Counted from the first letter of the stretch, positions 24,266-31,388 are shown. The stretch is 33,080 nt of DNA from Gammaproteobacteria bacterium (GCA_023257795.1 JALRBL010000088.1:1-33080), one strand, 5' to 3'. The notes: a model not told the origin generated them from the sequence alone. Program-made: numbers and translations.

Positions 24266-25395
24266 TCTATTTTTGGCAGCAACTTATTAAGGCTATCTAC
24301 TGCATCTAAATATTCAGTAACCAGCCTGTAGATAACGCTCTTCACAGACTCTACTTCATTGATCTGACCAATTACTTGTCCAGCTGCATTAAAAGAGACT
24401 TCTTGTGCGTTACCCTTGTCAGCATAAATTGATGTTCTGCGTATAGCATCATAAGTAATCATTCCTTGGAGGGGCATAGGTAAAGGTTTGGGGTTATCAG
24501 GATGATCCCAGGCTTCTGTCCATGCATTTTTAAGCATTCTTGCAGGCTTCCCTGTCCAAGATTTACTTCTGATGGTATCTTCACTCGTAGCGCTCAGATA
24601 GGATGCTTTTTGAGCAGGTTGTGTAAAAGCTTCTTCCACCGTTAACCACAGAGAACCAGTCCAAACGCCTTGTGCACCCATTGCTAAAGCTGAAGCCATT
24701 TGTCGTCCGTTTCCAATTCCACCAGCAGCAAGCACAGGTAAATTTCCTACCGCATCAATGATTTGAGGCCAAAGCACAATGCTGCCAATCTCACCAGTAT
24801 GTCCTCCACCTTCACCGCCTTGAGCTACAATAAAATCTAATCCAGCTTTTTTGTGCGCAATAGCTTGCTTTATTTTTCCACAAAGCGCACCAATCAGAAC
24901 TCCTTGAGATTTCACTTCTTTTATAACTTCGGCTGGCGGTGTGCCCAATGCATTTGCAAACAGTTTTACATTTTTTCTTTTTAGAGCTTCTTCTACTTGA
25001 GGTTCTGCGGTTGCTTGTGTCCAACCTAATAATCCACCTTTTGGTCCATTGCTATCTTCTGCGTCTGGAACGCCATAATCATTTAATAGCTTTTCAACAA
25101 ATGCCCTATGTTCGTTTGGTATTGCCTTTTCTAAATCTTGTAATAATTTTTCTGGATCTAACTGATCCATTCCTTCATATTTTTGTGGTATCACAGTATC
25201 AACGCCATATGGTCGCTCTCCAATATGTGCATCAATCCAATCCAATTCTTCTTGCAGTTGCTCTAAAGAAAAACCGACAGCACCTAGGACACCAATCCCT
25301 CCAGCTTTGCTGACAGCAACAACGACATCTCTGCAGTGTGTAAATGCAAAGATAGGGTACTCAATTCCAAGTTTTTTACAGATTTCAGTTTGCAT
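24262..25395 (-). CDS. Nitronate-monooxygenase-like FMN oxidoreductase
   Basis: A 377-residue TIM-barrel flavoprotein. Motifs are IEYPIFAFTHCRDVVVAVSKAGGIGVLG, KKAGLDFIVAQGGEGGGHTGEIGSIVLWPQ with the NMO-family GGHxG segment, and LAAGGIGNGRQMASALAMGAQGVWTGS binding the FMN phosphate. The insert with GLLGWTQATAEPQVEEALKRK and the length resemble mycobacterial NMO-like proteins rather than the shorter true nitronate monooxygenases. IpdC of the cholesterol pathway is another flavin enzyme in this superfamily, so a reductase or dehydrogenase role on an acyl-CoA or enone is possible. It diverges from the kstD-like gene across a 53-base gap, a context consistent with steroid metabolism. Confidence 0.88.
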   Translation of the reverse strand: MQTEICKKLGIEYPIFAFTHCRDVVVAVSKAGGIGVLGAVGFSLEQLQEELDWIDAHIGERPYGVDTVIPQKYEGMDQLDPEKLLQDLEKAIPNEHRAFVEKLLNDYGVPDAEDSNGPKGGLLGWTQATAEPQVEEALKRKNVKLFANALGTPPAEVIKEVKSQGVLIGALCGKIKQAIAHKKAGLDFIVAQGGEGGGHTGEIGSIVLWPQIIDAVGNLPVLAAGGIGNGRQMASALAMGAQGVWTGSLWLTVEEAFTQPAQKASYLSATSEDTIRSKSWTGKPARMLKNAWTEAWDHPDNPKPLPMPLQGMITYDAIRRTSIYADKGNAQEVSFNAAGQVIGQINEVESVKSVIYRLVTEYLDAVDSLNKLLPKID

Positions 25396-25448
25396 AATAA
25401 GAGATATATAATTGATTGGCTTAAGAGAAATATATAGGAAATACTACG
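25396..25448. promoter_or_regulatory. Divergent promoter gap between flavoprotein and kstD-like genes
   Basis: An AT-rich 53-base gap. A rightward TATAAT is at 25407-25412, with only a weak -35 box (TTTCAG, 25383-25388, 18-base spacer) inside the divergent gene. AGGAAA lies about 8 bases before the kstD ATG. No clear operator dyad was seen. Confidence 0.35.
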
Positions 25449-27167
25449 ATGAGTACAGAATGGAACTTTGAATATGATGTAGTTGTTGTTGGATCTGGAA
25501 ATGGAGCTCTCACAGCTGCCCTGTGTTCCCATGATGGCGGCGCTAAAGTTCTTGTTATTGAAAAAAGTTCACAGCTTGGCGGAACTAGTGCTTCATCTGG
25601 TGGAGGTGTCTGGATTCCCAACAATAGATATGCTGTTGCTGCTGGTGCTGATGATAGCATTCAGGATGCAAGGGATTATATTGCTAGCGTTTCTCCTGAA
25701 GGGAAAATTAATCCTGAGTTAATAGAAACCTACATTCAGGAAGGTCCAAGAATGGTGGATTATCTTCATAGTAACTCAAGAGTTAAGTATTTAAACTTAC
25801 CCCATTATCCAGACTATTTTCCAGATAATAAAGGCGGGAAAGCTGGCAATAGATCTATGGAGCCTGAACCCATCGCTGGAACATATCTTGGAGAGGATTT
25901 AAAGCTTTTAAGAGATCAACATCCTCAGACAACATTTAGGATGGGGCCTATCACCATGAATTTTACTCAAGTTGAAGGTCAACTTTTGTTGGGAGCTTTG
26001 CCTGGTTGGAAAAAGTTATTTGCAAAATTATTTACCAAATATATCTTAGATTTACCTATGCGACTTAAATGGGGCTGGAAAGATAGAAGGTTAACAATGG
26101 GAAATGCTGGCATTGCTAGGCTTTTGTTATCGCTCAAAGATAGAAAAGTACCCATTTGGTGCAATTCTGCCTTTACAGATCTCATCACGAATGAAAGCAA
26201 TGAAGTCATTGGAATTAAGGCCATTAAATACGGTGAAGAGATTACTATTAAAGCTAATAAAGGAGTTATTTTGGCATCTGGAGGGTTTGAAAAAGATCAA
26301 GCTCTACGTGATCAATATTTGCCCAAACCCACAGATGCTTCTTGGAGTGCAGCCAATATGCATAATACCGGCGATGGCCTTAAAGCTGCTCTTAAATTGG
26401 GTGCAAAAACACATCAAATGGATTGGGGATGGTGGTCAACTACCATGAAAGTTCCTGGCGTTGAAAAGGGGTGGCTATCAATGGTTGATAAATCCATGCC
26501 TGGAAATTATACGGTTAATAAAAATGGACTGAGATTTTCTAATGAATCTCAAAATTACGTAAGTTTTGTTAGCGATATGTTTCGTGAATACTCAGAGGGT
26601 AACCCTTGCGCTCCTTGTTACATGATTTTTGATAGTAACTTTAGACAAAATAGACCCTGCGGACCATTGTTGCAAGGAAGCATGCAACCAGATAGCAGAG
26701 TGCCAAAAGAATGGTGGACTCCCTCTTTTTTAACGAAAGCAGAATCTCTTGAAGACTTAGCTATAAAAGTTGGAATTAATGTGGAAGGCTTACTAGCTAC
26801 ACAGCAAAAGGTTAATGAATACTCTATTACTGGTAAAGATCCTGACTTTAAAAGAGGCGATAGCGTGTATGACAGATATTATGGTGATCCATCTGTATCT
26901 CCTAATCCTTGTTTAGCGCCGCTCGAGAAAGCACCATTTTATTGCATGGTTTTGTATCCTGGCGAAATGGGAACAGCTGGAGGTCTTGTAATAGATACCA
27001 AGGGAAGAGTCCTGGATAACGATGGACTACCAATTAAGAACTTGTATGCATGTGGTAATTGCACAACCGCATTATTGCCCAAGTATCCTGGACCAGGTTC
27101 AACCTTGGGACCTGCGATGACCTTTGGTTATTTAGCTGCAAGAGATATCACAGGAGCAAACTTTTGA
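25449..27167 (+). CDS. FAD-dependent 3-ketosteroid delta-1-dehydrogenase-like protein (KstD family)
   Basis: 572 residues. The FAD-binding Rossmann loop is DVVVVGSGNGALTAAL near residues 10-25, followed by VIEKSSQLGGTSASSGGGVWIPNN. LPHYPDYFPDNKGGKAGNRSMEP matches the conserved Tyr-containing segment. VILASGGFEKD contributes to FAD binding. The catalytic C-terminal region is FYCMVLYPGEMGTAGGLVID and CGNCTTALLPKYPGPGSTLGPAMTFGY. The layout and length fit KstD, which introduces a C1-C2 double bond into ring A of 3-ketosteroids; related FAD enzymes (delta-4 dehydrogenases, fumarate-reductase-like proteins) remain possible. Neighbours include a ketosteroid isomerase and a BaiE-like dehydratase, which strengthens a steroid role. 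It overlaps the next SDR gene by 4 bases. Confidence 0.88.
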   Translation: MSTEWNFEYDVVVVGSGNGALTAALCSHDGGAKVLVIEKSSQLGGTSASSGGGVWIPNNRYAVAAGADDSIQDARDYIASVSPEGKINPELIETYIQEGPRMVDYLHSNSRVKYLNLPHYPDYFPDNKGGKAGNRSMEPEPIAGTYLGEDLKLLRDQHPQTTFRMGPITMNFTQVEGQLLLGALPGWKKLFAKLFTKYILDLPMRLKWGWKDRRLTMGNAGIARLLLSLKDRKVPIWCNSAFTDLITNESNEVIGIKAIKYGEEITIKANKGVILASGGFEKDQALRDQYLPKPTDASWSAANMHNTGDGLKAALKLGAKTHQMDWGWWSTTMKVPGVEKGWLSMVDKSMPGNYTVNKNGLRFSNESQNYVSFVSDMFREYSEGNPCAPCYMIFDSNFRQNRPCGPLLQGSMQPDSRVPKEWWTPSFLTKAESLEDLAIKVGINVEGLLATQQKVNEYSITGKDPDFKRGDSVYDRYYGDPSVSPNPCLAPLEKAPFYCMVLYPGEMGTAGGLVIDTKGRVLDNDGLPIKNLYACGNCTTALLPKYPGPGSTLGPAMTFGYLAARDITGANF

Positions 27168-27919
27168 GCTCTTTGGAAGGAAAAGTTGCAGTTGTTACTG
27201 GATCAGGACAGGGAGTGGGTGAGGGGATTGCTCTAGCCTTAGCTCAGCATGGGGTTAGAGTTGCGTTGCTTGGAAGAACTTTTAATAAAATTGAAAGAGT
27301 CTCCAAAACCATTAATTCTAATGGAGGAATAGCTTTCCCAATAGAATGTGATGTAAAGGAGCTTGGTAGTATTGAAAATGCCATTGCCGCTGTAATAAAG
27401 GAATTTAAAACCATAAATATCCTTGTGAATAATGCTCAAGAAGTACCTTTGGGTAATATTTTAGATGTAACTGATGAAGCTGCTGAGAATGGCTGGAAAT
27501 CAGGACCTCTAGCATCTTTAAGATTTATGCGAGCGTGTTATCCCTATTTAAAAGGAGATGGCAGTGTTATTAATCTAGCGAGCTCATCTGCTTTGAGACC
27601 AGATTCAGCTGGTTATGGTGTCTATGCTGCTGTTAAAGAGGCCATACGCTCCATAACACGAACAGCTGCAGTGGAATGGGGGCGAGACAATATAAGAGTG
27701 AATGCAATTATGCCTTTAGCAATGTCAGCTGGAATGGAATGGTGGATAAAAGAGAGACCCAATGAAGCTGCTGAGTTTCTTAAAACAGTACCTCTTGGAA
27801 GAGTTGGTGATTGTAAAGAGGATATTGGTATGGCAGTTTGTAAACTGATTTCCAATGAGATGAGTTATATTACCGGAAGCACCATCATGCTCGATGGTGG
27901 ACAAGCATTTTTAGGTTGA
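27164..27919 (+). CDS. SDR family oxidoreductase, TTG start
   Basis: The ORF track begins at 27059, deep inside the kstD-like gene. The SDR domain actually begins at LEGKVAVVTGSGQGVGEG. TTG at 27164 overlaps the upstream TGA (TTGA) and follows AGGAG by exactly 7 bases, giving a 251-residue protein of normal length. The nucleotide loop is VTGSGQGVGEGIA. NNAQ replaces the usual NNAG. The catalytic Ser lies in LASSSALRP and the Tyr-Lys pair in YAAVK. LLGRTFNK suggests NADP(H) use. It is co-translated with the kstD-like gene and precedes the BaiE-like and KSI genes, so a hydroxysteroid dehydrogenase is a reasonable but unproven role. Confidence 0.9.
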   Translation: MSSLEGKVAVVTGSGQGVGEGIALALAQHGVRVALLGRTFNKIERVSKTINSNGGIAFPIECDVKELGSIENAIAAVIKEFKTINILVNNAQEVPLGNILDVTDEAAENGWKSGPLASLRFMRACYPYLKGDGSVINLASSSALRPDSAGYGVYAAVKEAIRSITRTAAVEWGRDNIRVNAIMPLAMSAGMEWWIKERPNEAAEFLKTVPLGRVGDCKEDIGMAVCKLISNEMSYITGSTIMLDGGQAFLG

Positions 27920-27921
27920 GT

Positions 27922-28407
27922 ATGGAAAATATAGATAAATTATTAGCTATTGAAGAAATCAAGAATTTGAAGCACAAATACTTTAGAGCAATTGATATGG
28001 CTGATTTCTACCTGTTGGATGAAGTATTTCACGAAAATATAGCAGTTGATTATCGTGGTGGAACTTACCGATGGCAGGAATCAGGAAAAGAAGCCATTTG
28101 CACAGCTTTAAAATATTCTTTTCATAATCAAGCTGCTGCAATGCATACTGGGCATCACCCTGAAATACTAATCAGCTCCTCGACAGAGGCATCTGGCAAA
28201 TGGTACTTGCATGATATTTTTTATAATTTTAAAGACAATGTTGTGACTCAAGGAACTGCGCTTTATGAAGATGAGTATGTTCATGATGGTAAAACATGGA
28301 AGATACTTAAATCACAATACGACAGGGTAGTAGAAACGGTTTCTCCCATTGATGAAAATATAAAATTTACTAAATATATGCTTAAAGACAAAGGTCTAAA
28401 AATCTAA
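27922..28407 (+). CDS. SnoaL/NTF2-fold protein, BaiE-like (bile acid 7-alpha-dehydratase family)
   Basis: 161 residues. Alignment from memory with BaiE is good throughout: IEEIKNLKHKYFRAID against its IEAIKELKGKYFRCLD, MHTGHHPEI against MHMGHTPEI, and GKWYLHD against GRWYLED. The BaiE catalytic pair His83/Asp106 maps to His75/Asp98, and Tyr30, Asp35 and Arg146 map to Tyr20, Asp25 and Arg135. BaiE removes the 7-alpha-hydroxyl of 3-oxo-4-ene bile acid intermediates; the related Hsh2 does this in an aerobic bile-salt degrader. The ORF track starts at TTG 27916; I take ATG 27922 with AGG 6 bases upstream. The gene lies between an SDR and a ketosteroid isomerase and ends exactly at the start of the latter. 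The dehydratase role is inferred. Confidence 0.8.
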   Translation: MENIDKLLAIEEIKNLKHKYFRAIDMADFYLLDEVFHENIAVDYRGGTYRWQESGKEAICTALKYSFHNQAAAMHTGHHPEILISSSTEASGKWYLHDIFYNFKDNVVTQGTALYEDEYVHDGKTWKILKSQYDRVVETVSPIDENIKFTKYMLKDKGLKI

Positions 28408-28779
28408 ATGAAAGATGTGCTTTCTGTGATGCAGAATTATATTAAAGCTTATAAAGATAATGATAAGCAGTGCTTTGAATCTCTTTGGGATAGCAATGCT
28501 ATTTTTGAGGATCCAGTGGGCTCAGATCCCATGAATGGAATTGATGCTATTTCTGCATTTTGGGATTTTGGTCATTCGGGTTTTTCAATCATACCTAGAG
28601 ATGAATCATTTATAGTTTGCGGAGATGAAGGAATATTAGAGGCTGTTATGCAGGTTAGAAGTATTGAGGATGGTAGCGGCATGGACATTAAGATAATTGA
28701 TCACTTTAAGGTTACCAATGAGAACAAAATTGCTCATTTAAGAGCTTTTTGGGATCAATCCTCTATAACTACTGCTTAA
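28408..28779 (+). CDS. Delta-5-3-ketosteroid isomerase-like protein (KSI)
   Basis: A 123-residue NTF2-fold protein close to the classic isomerase in length. MQNYIKAYKDND aligns with the Tyr14 region, IFEDPVGSDPMNG with the hallmark VEDPVGSEPRSG carrying the catalytic base Asp, and IKIIDHFKV with PIDHFRF carrying the oxyanion-hole Asp. All three catalytic residues are therefore present (Tyr11, Asp35, Asp98). KSI converts 5-ene-3-ketosteroids to 4-ene-3-ketosteroids, the substrates of KstD and KshA. It directly abuts the BaiE-like gene (stop TAA, then ATG) and lies 5 bases before pdxJ. This is the most specific steroid marker in the window. Confidence 0.88.
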   Translation: MKDVLSVMQNYIKAYKDNDKQCFESLWDSNAIFEDPVGSDPMNGIDAISAFWDFGHSGFSIIPRDESFIVCGDEGILEAVMQVRSIEDGSGMDIKIIDHFKVTNENKIAHLRAFWDQSSITTA

Positions 28780-28784
28780 GTTAA

Positions 28785-29534
28785 ATGAATTTAAGCATAA
28801 ATTTAAATAAGATTTCTTTGCTTAGAAATTCGCGAGGAGGTGACTTTCCCTCCATCACAGAATTTGGTCAGCAATTATTAGATTTAGGTATTGATGGCTT
28901 AACCTTGCATCCAAGACCTGATCTAAGGCATGCTACTCCCAAAGACTGCGAGATATTACAGAAGCTTTGCCATGATAAACAAAAAGAACTCAATCTTGAG
29001 GGTAATCCTGCTTCTAAGTCGTCTATCATTTATCCTGGTTTTCTCAATCTTGTTCGGTCTGTAAAACCAGCACAGGTGACTTTGGTCCCAGATGATGAAA
29101 ATCAGATTACGTCTGATCATGGCTATACCAAGCATGAAATTACCGAATCATTCATTGATTTGATAAGTAATCTATCGAAATTAGCTAAACGGATAAGTAT
29201 ATTTGTGGATGCAGGCTTTATTGATTTAAACCATATTAAACTTAGTGGAATAGATTGTATTGAAATTTATACTGGTCCATTTGCAGCAGCATGCAATCTA
29301 GGTAATAGCGCTATGATTGATAAGCAACTTGCTTTGATTGAAGCAACCTTTCAAGCTGCAAAGGAGCTTGGAATACGTGTCCACATTGGACATGATCTAA
29401 ATCTTGAAAATTTAACTTACATCCAACAAATTGGTAAATTTGATGAGGCATCTATTGGCCATGCTTTTATAGTTGATTGCATTAGGTACGGTATTGTTAG
29501 AGCTACTGAATTATATTTAAAACAGGTAAAATAA
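28785..29534 (+). CDS. pdxJ: Pyridoxine 5'-phosphate synthase PdxJ (Bacteroidetes-like variant)
   Basis: 249 residues. PdxJ condenses deoxyxylulose 5-phosphate with 3-amino-2-oxopropyl phosphate to make vitamin B6 phosphate. Motifs in order are LSINLNKISLLRNSRGG, LTLHPRPDLRHAT, LNLEGNP with the catalytic Glu, VTLVPDDENQITSDHG, IEIYTGPFA, HIGHDLN and ASIGHAFIVDCI. The NxNK opening and HPRPDxRH are the form I know from Bacteroidetes; most proteobacterial PdxJ has NIDHVATLRQAR and HLREDRRH. The barrel is complete. Presence at the tail of a steroid operon is probably operon packing rather than function. Confidence 0.9.
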   Translation: MNLSINLNKISLLRNSRGGDFPSITEFGQQLLDLGIDGLTLHPRPDLRHATPKDCEILQKLCHDKQKELNLEGNPASKSSIIYPGFLNLVRSVKPAQVTLVPDDENQITSDHGYTKHEITESFIDLISNLSKLAKRISIFVDAGFIDLNHIKLSGIDCIEIYTGPFAAACNLGNSAMIDKQLALIEATFQAAKELGIRVHIGHDLNLENLTYIQQIGKFDEASIGHAFIVDCIRYGIVRATELYLKQVK

Positions 29535-29538
29535 TGTT

Positions 29539-29862
29539 ATGGACGCAAACGAAATACAATTAAAGATTAAAGACCAAATTAAAAACAATAATATTCTTAT
29601 TTATATGAAAGGGTCTCCTTATGAGCCTCAGTGTGGCTTCTCCGCAAGAACAGTTAAGGCTTTAATTGAATGCGAGGCTGAATTTTCTTACGTAGATGTT
29701 CTCTCAAATCCTGATGTTAGACAACACCTTCCTGCAGTTAGTGAATGGCCAACATTTCCCCAGCTATTTATTAATGGTGAGTTAGTCGGAGGCTGCGATA
29801 TTGTTACTCAAATGCATGCAAATGGTGAGCTAAAGCGATTGATTGAATCTATAAGTTCTTAA
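29539..29862 (+). CDS. grxD: Monothiol glutaredoxin, CGFS type (Grx4)
   Basis: 107 residues. Contains the CGFS active site in [17 protein letters not shown], the cis-Pro segment [11 protein letters not shown] and the glutathione-binding [13 protein letters not shown] glutaredoxins bind a shared [2Fe-2S] cluster with glutathione and deliver or sense iron-sulfur clusters. It is the last gene of the rightward kstD operon, 4 bases after pdxJ. Its stop overlaps the end of the convergent bacterioferritin gene by 4 bases. Its iron-sulfur role fits the bfr/bfd iron genes that follow. Confidence 0.95.
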   Translation: MDANEIQLKIKDQIKNNNILIYMKGSPYEPQCGFSARTVKALIECEAEFSYVDVLSNPDVRQHLPAVSEWPTFPQLFINGELVGGCDIVTQMHANGELKRLIESISS

Positions 29863-30323
29863 ACCTGGCTTTGTAAATAGTTTTGTTCGCCCAAAGTTTT
29901 ATATAAATGTATGTTTGTCTCTAACCAATCAACGTGCTCTTCTTCGCTGTCTAGAATTCTTTGAAGCAAGTCTCTGCTAACGAAATCTTTACTCGATTCA
30001 CAATGTATAATTGCTTCTCTGAGATCAGGTATAGCCTTATTTTCTAGAGCCAAATCATTTTGGAGTATCTCTAAAACTGATTCACCGATTTTTAGAGGTC
30101 CAAGTTTTTGAAGATTGGGCAATCCCTCTAGAAAAAGTATGCGTTGAATAAGCTCGTCTGCATGCTTCATTTCATCAATCGATTCATGGTATTCATAATC
30201 ACCAAGCTTATTTAAACCCCAGTCTTTGAGCATTCTTGAGTGTAAAAAATATTGATTTATTGCTACTAATTCATTACCCAGGATAGTGTTTAAATGGTCA
30301 ATTGCTATTTGGTCACCTTTCAT
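29859..30323 (-). CDS. bfr: Bacterioferritin
   Basis: A 154-residue ferritin-like four-helix protein that assembles into an iron-storage shell. All ferroxidase ligands are at their canonical positions: E18, E51, H54, E94, E127 and H130. The haem-ligand Met52 is also present, so this is a true haem-binding bacterioferritin. The ATG follows GGAG at a good distance. A strong Fur box lies about 70 bases upstream, between bfr and the MBL gene, and the bfd gene for iron release is about 1 kb away. Storage and mobilisation are therefore locally clustered. Confidence 0.97.
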   Translation of the reverse strand: MKGDQIAIDHLNTILGNELVAINQYFLHSRMLKDWGLNKLGDYEYHESIDEMKHADELIQRILFLEGLPNLQKLGPLKIGESVLEILQNDLALENKAIPDLREAIIHCESSKDFVSRDLLQRILDSEEEHVDWLETNIHLYKTLGEQNYLQSQV

Positions 30324-30393
30324 AAAAACTCCAATAATTACGAACAGAATATCATTTAAAAATAATATGTAAAGTACTGATATTAAGTGCTTT

Positions 30394-30412
30394 TTAAATG
30401 ATTATCATTATC
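30394..30412. promoter_or_regulatory. Fur box between bfr and the MBL-fold gene
   Basis: TTAAATGATTATCATTATC matches the 19-base Fur consensus GATAATGATAATCATTATC at 15 positions. It lies over the ATG that the ORF track uses for the MBL gene, whose predicted N-terminus MIIIIIL is simply the translated Fur box. It could control either or both flanking genes. Confidence 0.8.
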
Positions 30413-30451
30413 ATATTGGTAATGCTTCTCATTTATGTAAAGATATCAAGT

Positions 30452-31180
30452 ATGCAGGTTATAAAAGCTGATGACTACCAGGGTTGGGTATATAAAACAA
30501 ATGATGCATTAATTGCTGTTGATCCATGGTTAACAGATTGTCAAAAATTTCCTAAAAATGGTTTTCTGCTTAAGAGACAAGCTGATCATGAACATATTCT
30601 AAATAAAGGAATTAACAAGAATAGTGTTACCCATATAATCTTAACTGCTCATTTTTCAGATCATTTGGATCTTGATTCTTTTTTATTGTTCGATAGAAAT
30701 ATTCCTATTTTTACAACATCTCATGCAAAAAAAATTCTTGTTAAGTTTGGATTTTCTAATATTACAGTAGTTAAAAGAAATGTTTCTTATGAGTTAGGAG
30801 ATGCAGTAATTCATGTTAGGCCCTCAGGCAATCCATATCATTCAACAAGTTTTTCTTATATTTGCGAAGATGAAAGCGGCTCTTTATTTCATGAAGCTCA
30901 TGTTTTCAATCCGAATATTTTAGAAGAACTAAAGGATCGCAAATTAAATCTCTTAATTTTAACTGGTGATCTAGTAAAAGTTTTTGGGCTTGTAAAAGTT
31001 TCCATGTCCATATGCGAAGCAAAAAGCATTCAAGATAAACTGAAAACAAAATACCTAGCAATTACAGGAAATTTACCAAGTAAGTTTAGCGGGGTAATTG
31101 CTAGATTTTTGTACTATAAAGAAAGAGTTGGAGATGAGGTAGTAGTTTGTTCCAAACCCTGGCAGACAATAAATTTTTAG
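30452..31180 (+). CDS. MBL-fold protein with degenerate metal motif, predicted iron-regulated
   Basis: From ATG 30452 (MQVIKADDYQGWVYKTND) the product has 242 residues. The ORF-track start at 30398 would translate a Fur box into a false hydrophobic leader, so the inner start is preferred, though its ribosome site is weak. The fold is recognisable from IAVDPWLTD, HIILTAHFSDHLDLDSF, FTTSHAKKIL, GDAVIHVRPSGNPYHSTSFSYICED, FHEAHVFNP and ILTGDL. The canonical HxHxDH reads AHFSDH, with the first two His replaced by Ala and Phe. This resembles plant and cyanobacterial MBL-like proteins that keep only the DH part (recalled, not searched). Function is unknown. It converges with bfd, 7 bases apart. Confidence 0.75.
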   Translation: MQVIKADDYQGWVYKTNDALIAVDPWLTDCQKFPKNGFLLKRQADHEHILNKGINKNSVTHIILTAHFSDHLDLDSFLLFDRNIPIFTTSHAKKILVKFGFSNITVVKRNVSYELGDAVIHVRPSGNPYHSTSFSYICEDESGSLFHEAHVFNPNILEELKDRKLNLLILTGDLVKVFGLVKVSMSICEAKSIQDKLKTKYLAITGNLPSKFSGVIARFLYYKERVGDEVVVCSKPWQTINF

Positions 31181-31187
31181 ACTGCTA

Positions 31188-31382
31188 TTAAGCTATAGCT
31201 CTTGCAAATATTCGCTTATTTTTTGATTCAAAAAAATGTTTGTATTCTTCAAGTGTTCCTATGCATGATCCGCATTCTTGGGTAATACATGTCTCTTTGA
31301 TTATTTCTTCGATTGAATAGCCTTGAAAAAGCATTTCTTCAAGAGTATTGGAGTTAATATTTTGACAGCTGCAAATAATCAC
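31188..31382 (-). CDS. bfd: Bacterioferritin-associated ferredoxin (Bfd), GTG start
   Basis: A 64-residue [2Fe-2S] protein. Cluster ligands are C4 and C6 in CSCQ and C37 and C40 in CGSC, the Bfd arrangement. Bfd donates electrons to haem in bacterioferritin to release stored iron. The start is GTG at 31382; the codon immediately upstream in frame is TGA, so no longer form exists. The gap upstream holds a consensus promoter overlapped by a Fur box. The predicted transcription start falls at or just before the GTG, so the mRNA may be leaderless. Fur repression in high iron is the expected control. Confidence 0.93.
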   Translation of the reverse strand: MIICSCQNINSNTLEEMLFQGYSIEEIIKETCITQECGSCIGTLEEYKHFFESKNKRIFARAIA

Positions 31383-31388
31383 TCATTA

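Noticed and set aside
24939-25313. 124-residue plus-strand ORF opposite the NMO-like gene
   Set aside because: Leu/His-rich shadow of a clearly recognisable TIM-barrel flavoprotein on the other strand.
24262-25395. Calling the NMO-like protein IpdC of cholesterol degradation
   Set aside because: Length and the GLLGWTQATAEPQVEEALKRK insert fit other NMO-like proteins better, and no ipdAB or hsa genes are nearby.
26104-26448. 114-residue plus-strand ORF inside the kstD-like gene
   Set aside because: Out-of-frame shadow of a well-conserved FAD enzyme; no ribosome site or family signature.
31183-31200. Inverted repeat GCTAT...ATAGC near the bfd/MBL convergence, considered as a terminator
   Set aside because: Five-base AT-rich stem with no following T-run; stability would be too low to call.
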